Shown here piece by piece: positions 17,347 through 25,371 of a stretch of 64,000 nt of DNA; the stretch's first letter is position 1; the number at the start of each line of letters is the position of its first letter. The translations under genes were made by a program, and so were the position numbers. The notes under the pieces were generated by a model. It was not told the DNA's origin. It saw only the letters and a list, made by a program, of their open reading frames with translations, and ran no database searches. The stretch is taken from positions 1-64,000 of the forward strand of contig CAWKGK010000006.1 in NCBI GenBank assembly GCA_963849115.1. Direction: 5' to 3'. Origin of the DNA: JACDAL01 sp963849115. Its GTDB lineage: Bacteria; Actinomycetota; CADDZG01; WHSQ01.

Positions 17347-18675
17347 TCATTGCTCGAACCTCTTTGTGAGATGCTCCGTAAGGGCCTCGACCGGCACTCG
17401 TTCCTGCTCCATGCTGTCGCGCTCCCTGATCGTGACCTGCTGGTCGTCGAGTGAATCGAAATCCACGGTGACGCAATAGGGAGTACCGACCTCGTCCTGG
17501 CGGCGATAGCGCTTTCCCACCGAACCGGTGACATCCAGCTCGGTAACGAAGCGCGCACGAAGGCGGTCCGCCACTCGCTCCGCCACCGGCACCAGGTCAT
17601 TGTGTTTCGACAGTGGCAGAACCGCGACCTTAGTCGGCGCCAGGCGGGGGTCGAGCTTCAGCAGGACCCGCTTCTCGGTCTTGCCGCCCGCGGTACGCGC
17701 CTCCTCCTCTCGATACGCATCGATGAGAAAGGCAAACAGAGGCCTCTCGACCCCGACCGCAGGCTCGATCACGTAGGGCATGTACCGAGCTTTGGTATCG
17801 GGATCGAAATAGGAAAGGTCCTGGCCCGAGCGCTCGGAGTGCGCCTTGAGATCGAAGTCCGTGCGGTTGGCGATGCCCTCGAGCTCGGACCAGCCCATGC
17901 TCGGGAAGTTGTACTCGATGTCGAGTGTGCGCTTCGCGTAGTGAGACAGCTCATCAGCCTCGTGCTCGCGCAACCTCAAGTTCTCCGGACGGATGCCCAA
18001 GTCCAGATACCAGTTCATGCGCTGCTCGATCCAGTAGTCGTGCCATTCCTCGTCGGTGCCCGGCTCGACAAAGAATTCCATCTCCATCTGCTCGAACTCG
18101 CGTGTCCTAAAGACGAAGTTCCCGGGAGTGATCTCGTTGCGAAACGACTTGCCCTGTTGAGCGATCCCGAAAGGAACCCGCTTGCGCGAGGACTGCTGCA
18201 CGGTCGCAAAGTCTACGAACATCCCCTGGGCGGTCTCGGGCCTCAGATAGACGACATGGGCCGAGTCCTCGACCGGACCCATGTGCGTCTTGAACATGAG
18301 GTGGAACTGACGAGCCTCGGTCCAGGCAGGGCCGTTGCCGCAATGAGGACAGGGCCGCTCGAGATCGACGTGGTCGGCACGAAAGCGCTTGTTGCAATTA
18401 GTGCATTCGACCAGTGGGTCCGTGAAGGTCTCGACATGTCCTGACGCCTCCCAGACGCTGGGCGCCATGATGATCGAGCTTTCGAGCCCCACGACGTCCG
18501 CACGTGAGTGCACCATCGCGTGCCACCATTGCTGCTTGACGTTCCGCTTGAGCTCGACCCCCAGCGGCCCCCAGTCCCACGCCGACCGAAGCCCGCCATA
18601 GATTTCGCTCGAGGGGAAGACGATGCCCCTTCGCTTGCACAGGTTGACGATCGTGTCCATGGATGGGGGTGCCAT
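17347..18675 (-). CDS. glyS: Glycine-tRNA ligase (homodimeric class II)
   Basis: A class II aminoacyl-tRNA synthetase of the single-chain alpha2 type, about 442 residues. Evidence includes MDTIVNLCKRRGIVFPSSEI then YGGLRSAWDWGPLGVELKRN, and motif 2 KSFRNEITPGNFVFRTREFE. The glycine-specific acidic patch FEQMEMEFFVEPGTDEEWHD and the C-terminal anticodon-binding domain (APTKVAVLPLSKHNDLVPVA) follow. A zinc-finger-like insert reads CTNCNKRFRADH...CPHCGNG. I chose ATG 18675 because the extra upstream codons are not conserved in type and would overlap the promoter region shared with the divergent permease gene. ATG 18660 is also possible. I see no T-box leader. Confidence 0.95.
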   Translation of the reverse strand: MAPPSMDTIVNLCKRRGIVFPSSEIYGGLRSAWDWGPLGVELKRNVKQQWWHAMVHSRADVVGLESSIIMAPSVWEASGHVETFTDPLVECTNCNKRFRADHVDLERPCPHCGNGPAWTEARQFHLMFKTHMGPVEDSAHVVYLRPETAQGMFVDFATVQQSSRKRVPFGIAQQGKSFRNEITPGNFVFRTREFEQMEMEFFVEPGTDEEWHDYWIEQRMNWYLDLGIRPENLRLREHEADELSHYAKRTLDIEYNFPSMGWSELEGIANRTDFDLKAHSERSGQDLSYFDPDTKARYMPYVIEPAVGVERPLFAFLIDAYREEEARTAGGKTEKRVLLKLDPRLAPTKVAVLPLSKHNDLVPVAERVADRLRARFVTELDVTGSVGKRYRRQDEVGTPYCVTVDFDSLDDQQVTIRERDSMEQERVPVEALTEHLTKRFEQ

Positions 18676-18737
18676 GCAGGCATGATAGTCGTCGAGATCT
18701 GGAGAGATGGGCAGGTGATGAGGCCTTCGCGGGCCCA

Positions 18738-19853
18738 ATGAAGCCAAGCGCTACAGAGCAGACCGAGGCAATGCCTGCCGGATCCCGGCGGGACGAGCGC
18801 TCGCGCCGGCCGCTGCTGGACACGGTCGCCTCCATCAGTTGGAAGTTCCTGGCCAGCGCGGCCGCGCTGGCACTGATCGTCTACGCACTGGTCAAGCTTC
18901 GGGTGGTCGTCTTCCCGGTCATCGCCGCGCTGTTCGCGGCCACGCTGATCCATCCCGCGGCCCAGTGGCTGCACCGGCGCGGCCTGCCGCGCCTGGCCGC
19001 CGTATGGGTCGCGATCCTGGGGGGGCTGCTGTTGCTCTCCGGCCTCGTCGCACTGTTTGCGCCGCAGGTCGCCAACGAGTTCGGCACCCTGTCGGGGAAC
19101 GTCAGCCGGGGCTCCCGGCAGGTCATCGAGTGGCTCAGCCGGGGCCCGTTGGAGCTCAGCCGGAGCGAGTTGAATCGCTACATCAGCCGCGCCCAAGAGC
19201 AATTACAGGCGAACTCGAGCACGATCACCTCTGGCGTCCTCGCCGGAGCGATCAAGCTTGGCGAGGTCCTCGTGGGCATCCTTCTCACCTTCGTGCTGAC
19301 GTTCTTCTTCGTCAAGGATGGCGCCGCCATGTTCTCGTGGTTCAGCGGCCAGTTCTCGGAACGGCATCAGCAGAGCGTCAACGTTCTCGGGATGAAGCTG
19401 TGGGAGACGCTCGGCGCCTACCTCAGAGGCCTCGCTCTCGTGGGGCTCGTCGACGCGGTGCTCATCGGTATCGCGCTCCTTCTAATCGGAGTGCCGCTCG
19501 TCATACCTCTGGCCGTGCTGACCTTCTTCGGCGCCTTTCTCCCCCTGATAGGCGCGACGGTCGCCGGGGTCGTCGCCGCCCTCGTCGCCCTGGTATCGGG
19601 CGGAGTGGTCGACGCGCTCCTGGTGGGGGTCGCCATCCTGGTGATCCAGCAGGTCGAGGGTCATGTGCTGCAACCGGTGGTGCTGGGACGGGCCATCAAG
19701 CTGCATCCCACCGTGGTGCTTCTCTCGCTCGCCGCCGGCGGCGTTCTGGGCGGGATCGCCGGCGCCTTCCTGGCGGTGCCCATCGCGGCACTCGCCACCG
19801 TCATCGGAAGCCACATCAAGGCCGAACGCCGGGCCGAGCTTCCGGCCAACTGA
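18738..19853 (+). CDS. AI-2E family transporter (PerM/YdiK-like)
   Basis: A membrane protein of about 371 residues with around eight hydrophobic segments (for example WKFLASAAALALIVYALVKL and LGEVLVGILLTFVLTFFFVK). The family hallmarks are visible: FLPLIGATVAGVVAALVALV, then VILVIQQVEGHVLQPVVLGR and ALATVIG near the end. Members are annotated as AI-2 exporters or, in some cases, sodium/proton antiporters; the substrate cannot be told from sequence. I chose ATG 18738 because the codons before it overlap the glyS promoter region; ATG 18771 is an alternative. It starts a four-gene plus-strand membrane operon. Confidence 0.88.
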   Translation: MKPSATEQTEAMPAGSRRDERSRRPLLDTVASISWKFLASAAALALIVYALVKLRVVVFPVIAALFAATLIHPAAQWLHRRGLPRLAAVWVAILGGLLLLSGLVALFAPQVANEFGTLSGNVSRGSRQVIEWLSRGPLELSRSELNRYISRAQEQLQANSSTITSGVLAGAIKLGEVLVGILLTFVLTFFFVKDGAAMFSWFSGQFSERHQQSVNVLGMKLWETLGAYLRGLALVGLVDAVLIGIALLLIGVPLVIPLAVLTFFGAFLPLIGATVAGVVAALVALVSGGVVDALLVGVAILVIQQVEGHVLQPVVLGRAIKLHPTVVLLSLAAGGVLGGIAGAFLAVPIAALATVIGSHIKAERRAELPAN

Positions 19854-19866
19854 GGACCGAACCACC

Positions 19867-21222
19867 ATAGAAGCCGCGCTAGGCCTCGGAGCGGTGTTTC
19901 TCCTCATACTTCTCACCGGCTTCTACGTCGCCGGCGAGTTTGCCCTGATCGCCGTCGACCGCAATCGGATCGAGCAGATGGCCAGGCGCAACCACCGCGG
20001 AGCGGTCACCGCTCTGGGCGCGCTCAGGACGCTGTCCTTTCAGCTTTCGGGAGCCCAGCTCGGCATCACTGTGACCTCCTTGCTCGTCGGCTTCGTGATC
20101 GAGTCCACGGTGGGCAGGGCATTGCAACCTCTCGTCGAGCTTGTGTTGCCTGGAGCGACCTCGCTGCAGGTCTCGACGGTCCTCGCCCTCCTTCTGGTCA
20201 CGGCGTTGCAGATGGTGCTGTCCGAGCTCGTCCCCAAGAACCTGGCCATAGCCCGTCCTCTGGCTCTGGCGACCTCCATCGCCGGTCCCCTGCGGCTGGC
20301 GAATGGCGCCTTCAAGCCTCTGATCACATTCCTGAACCGGGCCGCCAACTGGACGGTGCGGCGCTTCGGCATCGAGCCGCAAGAAGAGCTCCTCGGGGTC
20401 CTGTCCATGGACGACCTCAAGCGGCTCATCACATCGTCGCGCCGCGAAGGCGTCCTCCCCGAGGAGGAGTTCGCCCTGCTGACGAAATCGATCAACTTCG
20501 GAAGAAAGACCGCCAGCGATGCCCTCCTCCCGCGCACGTCGGTGATCTCTGTGAGCGCAGATCAGAGCCTGGCAGAGCTCGGCCACATCGCACTCGAGAG
20601 CGGCCACTCCCGCTTCCCGGTGCAAGGAGAGGGAGGGATCGACGACATCGTCGGCACCGTGCTGGTCAAGGACAGCTTCCGCTTACCGTTCTCGGAGCGG
20701 GCCTCGGCCAAGGTCTCACAAGTCATGCAGGAGGCGCTATTCGTCCCCGAGTCGCGGGCGCTCAAGTCACTGCTCGGTGAGATGCGCAGGCAGCGCAGGC
20801 ACCTGGCCGTGGTCGTGGACGAGTACGGCGGCACGGCCGGGATTATCACCCTCGAGGACCTGCTCGAGGAGATCGTGGGGGAAATCGATGACGAGTACGA
20901 CCCGCGGGCGGAGCCCTCGCGCCTGACCTCGCCGACCCGCGGCGTCCACGTCGTCGACGGGAGCTTTCACCCCGACGAGGTCCGGGAACAAACCGGCCTC
21001 CAAATTCCCGAGAGCGAGCATTACGAGACGCTCGCAGGCTTTCTGCTCTCGGAGCTCGGAAGGATCCCCAAGCAGGGCGACCACATCGCCTGCAAGAGCT
21101 GGGAGCTGAAGGTCACCAGGATGGACGGCAGGCGCATCGCCGAGGTGCTCGTGGTGGCACCGGCTGGTGAGGACGAAGGGCCAGAAGCCGGAGGGCGGGG
21201 CCGGGAGGCCGGCGACACATGA
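19867..21222 (+). CDS. CNNM/CBS/CorC_HlyC-domain membrane protein (first copy)
   Basis: About 451 residues in the order CNNM transmembrane domain, CBS pair, CorC_HlyC domain. Family motifs are GFYVAGEFALIAVDRNRIEQ, LSGAQLGITVTSLLVGFVIE, ELVPKNLAIARP, the CBS segment DALLPRTSVISVSADQS, VVVDEYGGTAGIITLEDLLE and EIVGEIDDEYD. Members are linked to Mg2+ or Co2+ transport or to hemolysin annotation. The start is unclear: the conserved N-terminus begins around 19867, where the codon is ATA, and the first ordinary start in frame is GTG 19894, which would trim the first helix slightly. Its stop overlaps the next gene by ATGA. Confidence 0.88.
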   Translation: MEAALGLGAVFLLILLTGFYVAGEFALIAVDRNRIEQMARRNHRGAVTALGALRTLSFQLSGAQLGITVTSLLVGFVIESTVGRALQPLVELVLPGATSLQVSTVLALLLVTALQMVLSELVPKNLAIARPLALATSIAGPLRLANGAFKPLITFLNRAANWTVRRFGIEPQEELLGVLSMDDLKRLITSSRREGVLPEEEFALLTKSINFGRKTASDALLPRTSVISVSADQSLAELGHIALESGHSRFPVQGEGGIDDIVGTVLVKDSFRLPFSERASAKVSQVMQEALFVPESRALKSLLGEMRRQRRHLAVVVDEYGGTAGIITLEDLLEEIVGEIDDEYDPRAEPSRLTSPTRGVHVVDGSFHPDEVREQTGLQIPESEHYETLAGFLLSELGRIPKQGDHIACKSWELKVTRMDGRRIAEVLVVAPAGEDEGPEAGGRGREAGDT

Positions 21223-22589
21223 CGCTCTGGTATCTGGTTGCGGCGGCGTTTCTCCTAGTGGCCAACGGCTTCTTCGTGGGGGCCGAGTTCGCTCTCACCG
21301 CCGCGAGGCGCTCTCAGCTCGAGGAGAAGGCGGCAAAGGGTGACGGTGCCTCCAAGACCGCACTGTTGTGCATAAAGGAGTTGTCCTTCTCGCTCGCCGG
21401 CGCACAGCTCGGCATCACGATCGCGTCGCTGCTGCTCGGCTTCATCGCGGAACCGTCGGTGGCAGTGCTCATCGAAGATGCACTCCACCCGCTCGGCCTT
21501 TCGGAGACCGTTCTGCACTCTGTCGCATTCGCCATCGCCCTCGTCATAGTGGTGTTTCTTCACATGGTGGTGGGCGAAATGGCGCCCAAGAACATGGTCA
21601 TCGCCCGCCCCGACGAGAGTGCGCGGCTGTTGGCCCCGCCCTTCCGCCTCTTCGTCAACCTGTTTCGGCCCTTCATCCGAGCCCTGAACGCAGTCTCCAA
21701 CGGAATCCTTCGACTCTTTGGAGTTGAACCTCAGGACGAGCTCGCGGAGAGTCATTCGGCAGAAGACATCTCTTCGCTCATCTCCGAATCGGCACGTGAA
21801 GGACTTCTGGGAGAAGTGGAGCACCGGCTCTTGTCGGGAGCAATCGGCTTCGGCGACAAGAACGCTGCCGACGTCATGGTGCCGCGGACCGAGATGAACG
21901 CGCTGCCGGCCGAGTCAAGCCCCGCGGATGCCGAACGCGTCGTGCTGAAGACCGGACATTCACGCCTGCCGGTGTTCGCCTCGGACATCGATCACGTCCT
22001 CGGCTTCGTCCACGCCAAGGACCTGCTTCGAGTCGATGCGGCTGCGCGTGATCGGGTACTCGAACGGGGCCTTATCCGCGCCATGCTCGTGGTGCCGGAG
22101 TCTCGCCGTCTCCACGCACTCTTGTTCGACATGCGCCGGGAACGCCGTCACTTCGCGCTGGTGATCGATGAGCACGGCGGCACCTCGGGAATCGTTACCA
22201 TCGAAGACCTGCTGGAAGAGCTCGTCGGGGAGATCCGCGACGAGTACGACGCCTCGGAGCTCGGGATCGAGCAGCTCTCGGACCACCGTTTCGTGGTACC
22301 CGGCTCGCTGCGCATCGACGAGGTTGCCGAACACGTCGGTCTGGAGCTCCCCGAGGGCGACTACGAGACCGTCGCCGGATTCGTTATCGACCGCCTCGGC
22401 CGCATTCCCAGGCGCCGCGATTCCGTCCGTCACGAGGGGTGGCGGCTGAGGGTGCGCAGCATGCACCGACGCCGGGTGGTCCAGGTCCTGATCGAGCCCG
22501 CCGGCGGCCCGGAGGGGGACGGGGCCGGGACAGAGGGGGTTGGGACAGAGGGGGCCGAGGTCGCTCCCGGAGGTAGCCTCAGCTCATGA
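21219..22589 (+). CDS. CNNM/CBS/CorC_HlyC-domain membrane protein (second copy)
   Basis: A 456-residue paralogue of the gene before it with the same three domains: NGFFVGAEFALTAARRSQLE, LAGAQLGITIASLLLGFIAE, EMAPKNMVIARPDESARLLA, then ADVMVPRTEMNALPAESS and HFALVIDEHGGTSGIVTIED with LLEELVGEIRDEYD. It ends with a Gly/Glu-rich low-complexity tail (GGPEGDGAGTEGVGTEG), probably unstructured. The ATG at 21219 overlaps the upstream stop, and its own stop overlaps the MscS-type start, so translation is coupled. A tandem pair of this kind is common in Actinobacteria and may form a heterodimer. Confidence 0.92.
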   Translation: MTLWYLVAAAFLLVANGFFVGAEFALTAARRSQLEEKAAKGDGASKTALLCIKELSFSLAGAQLGITIASLLLGFIAEPSVAVLIEDALHPLGLSETVLHSVAFAIALVIVVFLHMVVGEMAPKNMVIARPDESARLLAPPFRLFVNLFRPFIRALNAVSNGILRLFGVEPQDELAESHSAEDISSLISESAREGLLGEVEHRLLSGAIGFGDKNAADVMVPRTEMNALPAESSPADAERVVLKTGHSRLPVFASDIDHVLGFVHAKDLLRVDAAARDRVLERGLIRAMLVVPESRRLHALLFDMRRERRHFALVIDEHGGTSGIVTIEDLLEELVGEIRDEYDASELGIEQLSDHRFVVPGSLRIDEVAEHVGLELPEGDYETVAGFVIDRLGRIPRRRDSVRHEGWRLRVRSMHRRRVVQVLIEPAGGPEGDGAGTEGVGTEGAEVAPGGSLSS

Positions 22590-23320
22590 GCACTCCTGAC
22601 GACAAGCTCACCCGGCGCTGTCTCTTTCGGGCGGCCTTAGGCGCGGTAGCGGTTGTAGCCGGGATCATCGCCGCTTCCAACGGACGCTTACGGAAAGACC
22701 CACTCATCCTCGGCGACGAGGTCTTGGCCACCGAGCGGCTCCTGGTAGTGGGGGGCTCTCTGCTGATTCTGCTGGGCGGCTTGCTCGCGGTCCGGTCGAT
22801 CGCCCGCGCCCTGAGGAGCTTGGGCGAGGAGCACATCGGCGACGCTCGGGGGGCATCGCTCGCCTTCGTGTGGACGATCTCGGGCTACGCGCTAATCCTG
22901 ATCCTGCTGTTACAGGCGCTCAAGGTCGACCTGGGCGGCCTCTTGGTAGGGGGCGCCATCACCGGCGTCGTGCTGGGAATCGCCGCCCAACAGACCCTCG
23001 GCAACTTCTTTGCCGGCCTGGTTCTCCTCATCAACCGGCCCTTTGCCGTGGGTGAGCACATCGTGCTTCGATCCGGCCCCCTGGGCGGCGAGTACGACGG
23101 CCGCGTCACCGACATCTCCCTCTTCTACATCGGCATGGTCACCGAGACCGGCCCCGTGGCGCTGCCCAATGCGCACGTGCTGATGTCGGCTATCGGGCCC
23201 GGGGCCAAGGCTCCCGTCGAGGACGAGGAGGAGGACGAGGAAGAGGGCAAGAGGGAAAACGAGCCCACACCCACCGGGGCGGGTGGCGCGCCGGACCACT
23301 CCAAAGGGGTCACCGGCTGA
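22586..23320 (+). CDS. MscS-family small-conductance mechanosensitive channel
   Basis: A 244-residue membrane protein. Two or three transmembrane helices (LLVVGGSLLILLGGLLAVRS; AFVWTISGYALILILLLQAL) precede the pore-lining helix GGLLVGGAITGVVLGIAAQQ, which continues TLGNFFAGLVLLINRPFAVG, the MscS signature. A short beta domain follows (DGRVTDISLFYIGMVTETGP, then VALPNAHVL). The protein stops early after that domain and ends in an acidic, then Gly/Pro-rich tail (EDEEEDEEEGKRENEP), so the usual C-terminal alpha/beta cage domain is absent. The ATGA overlap with the CNNM gene shows one operon. Likely role: turgor release or ion leak. Confidence 0.87.
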   Translation: MSTPDDKLTRRCLFRAALGAVAVVAGIIAASNGRLRKDPLILGDEVLATERLLVVGGSLLILLGGLLAVRSIARALRSLGEEHIGDARGASLAFVWTISGYALILILLLQALKVDLGGLLVGGAITGVVLGIAAQQTLGNFFAGLVLLINRPFAVGEHIVLRSGPLGGEYDGRVTDISLFYIGMVTETGPVALPNAHVLMSAIGPGAKAPVEDEEEDEEEGKRENEPTPTGAGGAPDHSKGVTG

Positions 23321-23328
23321 GGGTCTTG

Positions 23329-23379
23329 TGCCGAGTGGTCGTGAGATGCTGCCATACGACATTCGGCGACCACTCGGCA
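23329..23379. repeat. Hairpin element, family B (13-bp stem, 25-nt loop), copy 1
   Basis: Perfect inverted repeat TGCCGAGTGGTCG (23329-23341) and CGACCACTCGGCA (23367-23379) around a 25-base loop starting TGAGATGCTGCCAT. It lies in the 69 bases between the convergent mscS-like and uppS genes, so it could stop transcription from both sides, although no U-tract follows. A copy with the same stem and loop lengths lies at 39598-39648. Confidence 0.8.
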
Positions 23380-23389
23380 GAAAAGAGGG

Positions 23390-24064
23390 TCAGCTCCCCA
23401 GGCCTCCGAAGCGTCGCTCCCTGGCCGCATAGTCCTGGAGTGCCGCGAACAGCGCGTGGCGGTCGAAGTCGGGCCACAGGATGTCGGTGAAATAGAGCTC
23501 GGCATAGGCCGATTGCCACAGCAGGAAGTTCGATAGCCGCCGCTCCCCCGAGGTACGGATCAGCAGATCCACATCGGGGAGGTCGGGGGCATAGAGGTTC
23601 TCTGCGATGGGGCCGTGGACGGCTGCGTCCTCGAGCTCGGCCCGGCCCCCGTAGTTGAAGCACACGACCAGCTCGAGCTTGTCGCCGTGAGCGGTGAGAC
23701 GGTCGGCCTCGTCGAACTCCTCGAGGAGGTCGGCGGGCACGCCCTCCCGGCGGCCGACTCTGCGGATGTGTACTCCCATGGCGCCGAGCTCGTCCCGGCG
23801 GCGGCGCAGCAGGACCCGATTGAAGGTGAGCAGGAAGTCGACCTCGTCGGGGGGCCGCACCCAGTTCTCGGTCGAGAACGCGTACACGGACATGTAACGC
23901 ACGCCGGCCTCGAGCCCGCCCTGGACGACGTCGAACAGCGCCCGCTCCCCCGCCTCGTGGCCCGCGGTGCGCGGCAACCCTCGTCCGGTCGCCCAGCGGC
24001 CGTTGCCGTCCATGATGAGGGCGACGTGGCGCGGAACACGGGGGCCGGAATCGGACACGGGCAC
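23390..24064 (-). CDS. uppS: Isoprenyl transferase (undecaprenyl diphosphate synthase family)
   Basis: A 224-residue cis-prenyltransferase that extends farnesyl or geranyl diphosphate with isopentenyl diphosphate to make the lipid carrier for cell-wall synthesis. Signature motifs: HVALIMDGNGRWATGRGLPR (catalytic Asp), GHEAGERALFDVVQGGLEAG, the YAFSTENWVRPPDEV strand, DLLIRTSGERRLSNFLLWQS and AYAELYFTDILWPDFD. It is slightly short for the family (about 240-250), with a compact region around residues 140-150. It is the last gene of the recO-era operon as read on this strand, separated from recO by a 164-base structured spacer. Confidence 0.95.
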   Translation of the reverse strand: MPVSDSGPRVPRHVALIMDGNGRWATGRGLPRTAGHEAGERALFDVVQGGLEAGVRYMSVYAFSTENWVRPPDEVDFLLTFNRVLLRRRRDELGAMGVHIRRVGRREGVPADLLEEFDEADRLTAHGDKLELVVCFNYGGRAELEDAAVHGPIAENLYAPDLPDVDLLIRTSGERRLSNFLLWQSAYAELYFTDILWPDFDRHALFAALQDYAARERRFGGLGS

Positions 24065-24065
24065 T

Positions 24066-24228
24066 AGTGCTCCTGCGCGGAAGTAGCGTCAGCATCCAGG
24101 GCGGCCCTGCGCGGCGAGGGCAAGGCGCGAGGAGCCGAGCGTACCCGGAGGGTACGTGAGCGACGAGAAACGCTGCCATCGTCGATGCAGGGACGTTCTG
24201 GTGCGACGGGACTTACGCAAAGGTGCAC
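24066..24228. other. Structured intergenic spacer between recO and uppS
   Basis: A 163-base gap inside an otherwise tightly packed operon. It contains an inverted repeat GTACCC-gga-GGGTAC at about 24139, a palindrome CAGGGCGGCCCTG at about 24099, and no convincing gene. Open frames cross it, but none has a start of its own. It may be a regulatory RNA structure, a processing site or an interspersed repeat. Confidence 0.4.
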
Positions 24229-24948
24229 TTAGACGGTGAGCAGCGAAAGGCTCCTGAGGGGACGCTCGAGGTGGTACTCGGCGTAACGCCTCAGCGAGTC
24301 GGTGGCTTCCAGCACTGCCGCCGGCTCGGCGGTCCGTCCGAAGTCGGAGGCGAGCAGCTCGGCCAATAGGACGAGACCCTGGGGGCTGAGCCGCCACGCG
24401 CCCTCGTCCTGGCTCCAGCAACCCCGGCACAGCGCTCCGCCCAGAGCGGCGCTGAACGCTCCCAGGCCCCCGCCGGCGCCGCACCCGGCGCAGGTGTTGA
24501 GCTGCGGGTGGAAGCCCGAGATCGACAGCAGCTTGATGGCGAAGGCCGGAACGACCGTGTCGCACGTCGCACGTGAAGCTGCATCGAGCCCGCCGACCAG
24601 AAGGTCATACACCGTCCTCGAGCTCTCGCTGTCGGGCGTGATCTTGTCCACCAGCTCACAGAGGGCTGCGGCGGCCGAAAGTCGAGTCAAGTCGCTGCGT
24701 GCCTCCTTGTGGGAGTCGAGCAGCTGCGCCGCGGTGATCGTGTCGAGATTGCGGCCGCTATAGAGCATCAAATCGAGCCGGGAAAAGGGCTCCAGGCGGC
24801 CCCCGAAACGGCTCTTGGTCTTGCGCACGCCCTTGGCGACGGCCCTTATCTTGCCGCCGTGAGCCGTGTACAAAGTCAGGATGCGGTCGGCCTCACCCAG
24901 CTTGATCGTCCTGAGGACGACTCCCTCGTCTTTGTAGAGCCCCGGCAT
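24229..24948 (-). CDS. recO: DNA repair protein RecO
   Basis: A 239-residue RecF-pathway protein that loads RecA on SSB-coated single-stranded DNA. The N-terminal OB fold begins YKDEGVVLRTIKLGEADRIL then TLYTAHGGKIRAVAKGVRKT. The central helical part includes FSRLDLMLYSGRNLDTITAA. The C-terminal zinc site is visible as CAGCGAGGGLG...LCRGC. Length is normal. It lies downstream of era and the cold-shock-like gene, an order often seen in Gram-positives. The ATG at 24948 is followed by MPGLYKDEG, matching the typical start. Confidence 0.95.
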   Translation of the reverse strand: MPGLYKDEGVVLRTIKLGEADRILTLYTAHGGKIRAVAKGVRKTKSRFGGRLEPFSRLDLMLYSGRNLDTITAAQLLDSHKEARSDLTRLSAAAALCELVDKITPDSESSRTVYDLLVGGLDAASRATCDTVVPAFAIKLLSISGFHPQLNTCAGCGAGGGLGAFSAALGGALCRGCWSQDEGAWRLSPQGLVLLAELLASDFGRTAEPAAVLEATDSLRRYAEYHLERPLRSLSLLTV

Positions 24949-25034
24949 GGCTCCACTCTAGTGGGTCGGTGTCCGGCCCCCCCGGCTTCGTCGGCCCTGT
25001 GGGAGCCGAATCGAGTGGGGCGCCAAATGGATGC

Positions 25035-25106
25035 GGTGGTGAAACGCACAACTTGTGCGCCAGGCCACCGATCCGGTGGTAAAACGCCCACCTTGGGCGA
25101 TCCACC
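25035..25106. repeat. Double-palindrome element, site 2 (40-bp period)
   Basis: The most complete copy. GGTGG at 25035, palindrome CGCACAACTTGTGCG at 25045-25059, CCACC at 25065, spacer gatcc, GGTGG at 25075, palindrome CGCCCACCTTGGGCG at 25085-25099, CCACC at 25102. Each half is a nested hairpin, GGTGG-N5-palindrome-N2/5-CCACC, and the palindromes are 40 bases apart. It lies between the cold-shock-like gene and recO, both on the minus strand. Confidence 0.85.
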
Positions 25107-25145
25107 ACCTGCGGAAGGGCGGTCCCGGAGGGGCGGGGGCCGGGG

Positions 25146-25349
25146 TTAGGCGATGCCGATGCGCAAGTTCAGGATCCGGCGCTCGCCGTCCCGCTCCACG
25201 ATGTCATAAGTAACCCTCTGGCCCGGGCGCAGGAACCTGAACATCCCCAGAGAGTCCCCGTCGAAGGGGGTCTCGGTGCTGCCGTCGTCGGCCACGAGCA
25301 TGCCGGTCTTGGTGATCGAGTCATACGATTTCACCGTCGCCTGGGGCAT
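25146..25349 (-). CDS. Diverged cold-shock-domain-like small protein
   Basis: A 67-residue protein from ATG 25349 (MPQATVKSYDSITKTGMLVA). It has the length and strand pattern of a cold-shock domain: TGMLVADDGSTETPF then MFRFLRPGQRVTYDIVERDG and ILNLRI. The aromatic RNA-binding motifs of CspA (KGFGFI and VFVH) are not present; they appear as KTGMLV and TPFDG. Nucleic-acid binding is therefore uncertain. Position between era and recO suggests a conserved accessory to the operon. I chose the ATG 25349 start because the longer frame would overlap era. Confidence 0.7.
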   Translation of the reverse strand: MPQATVKSYDSITKTGMLVADDGSTETPFDGDSLGMFRFLRPGQRVTYDIVERDGERRILNLRIGIA

Positions 25350-25371
25350 GGACAGGATGCTAACAGTGCCC

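Noticed and set aside
18676..18737. T-box or other riboswitch before glyS or leuS
   Set aside because: The gaps before glyS and leuS are too short for a T-box, and neither the T-box sequence nor a specifier stem is visible.
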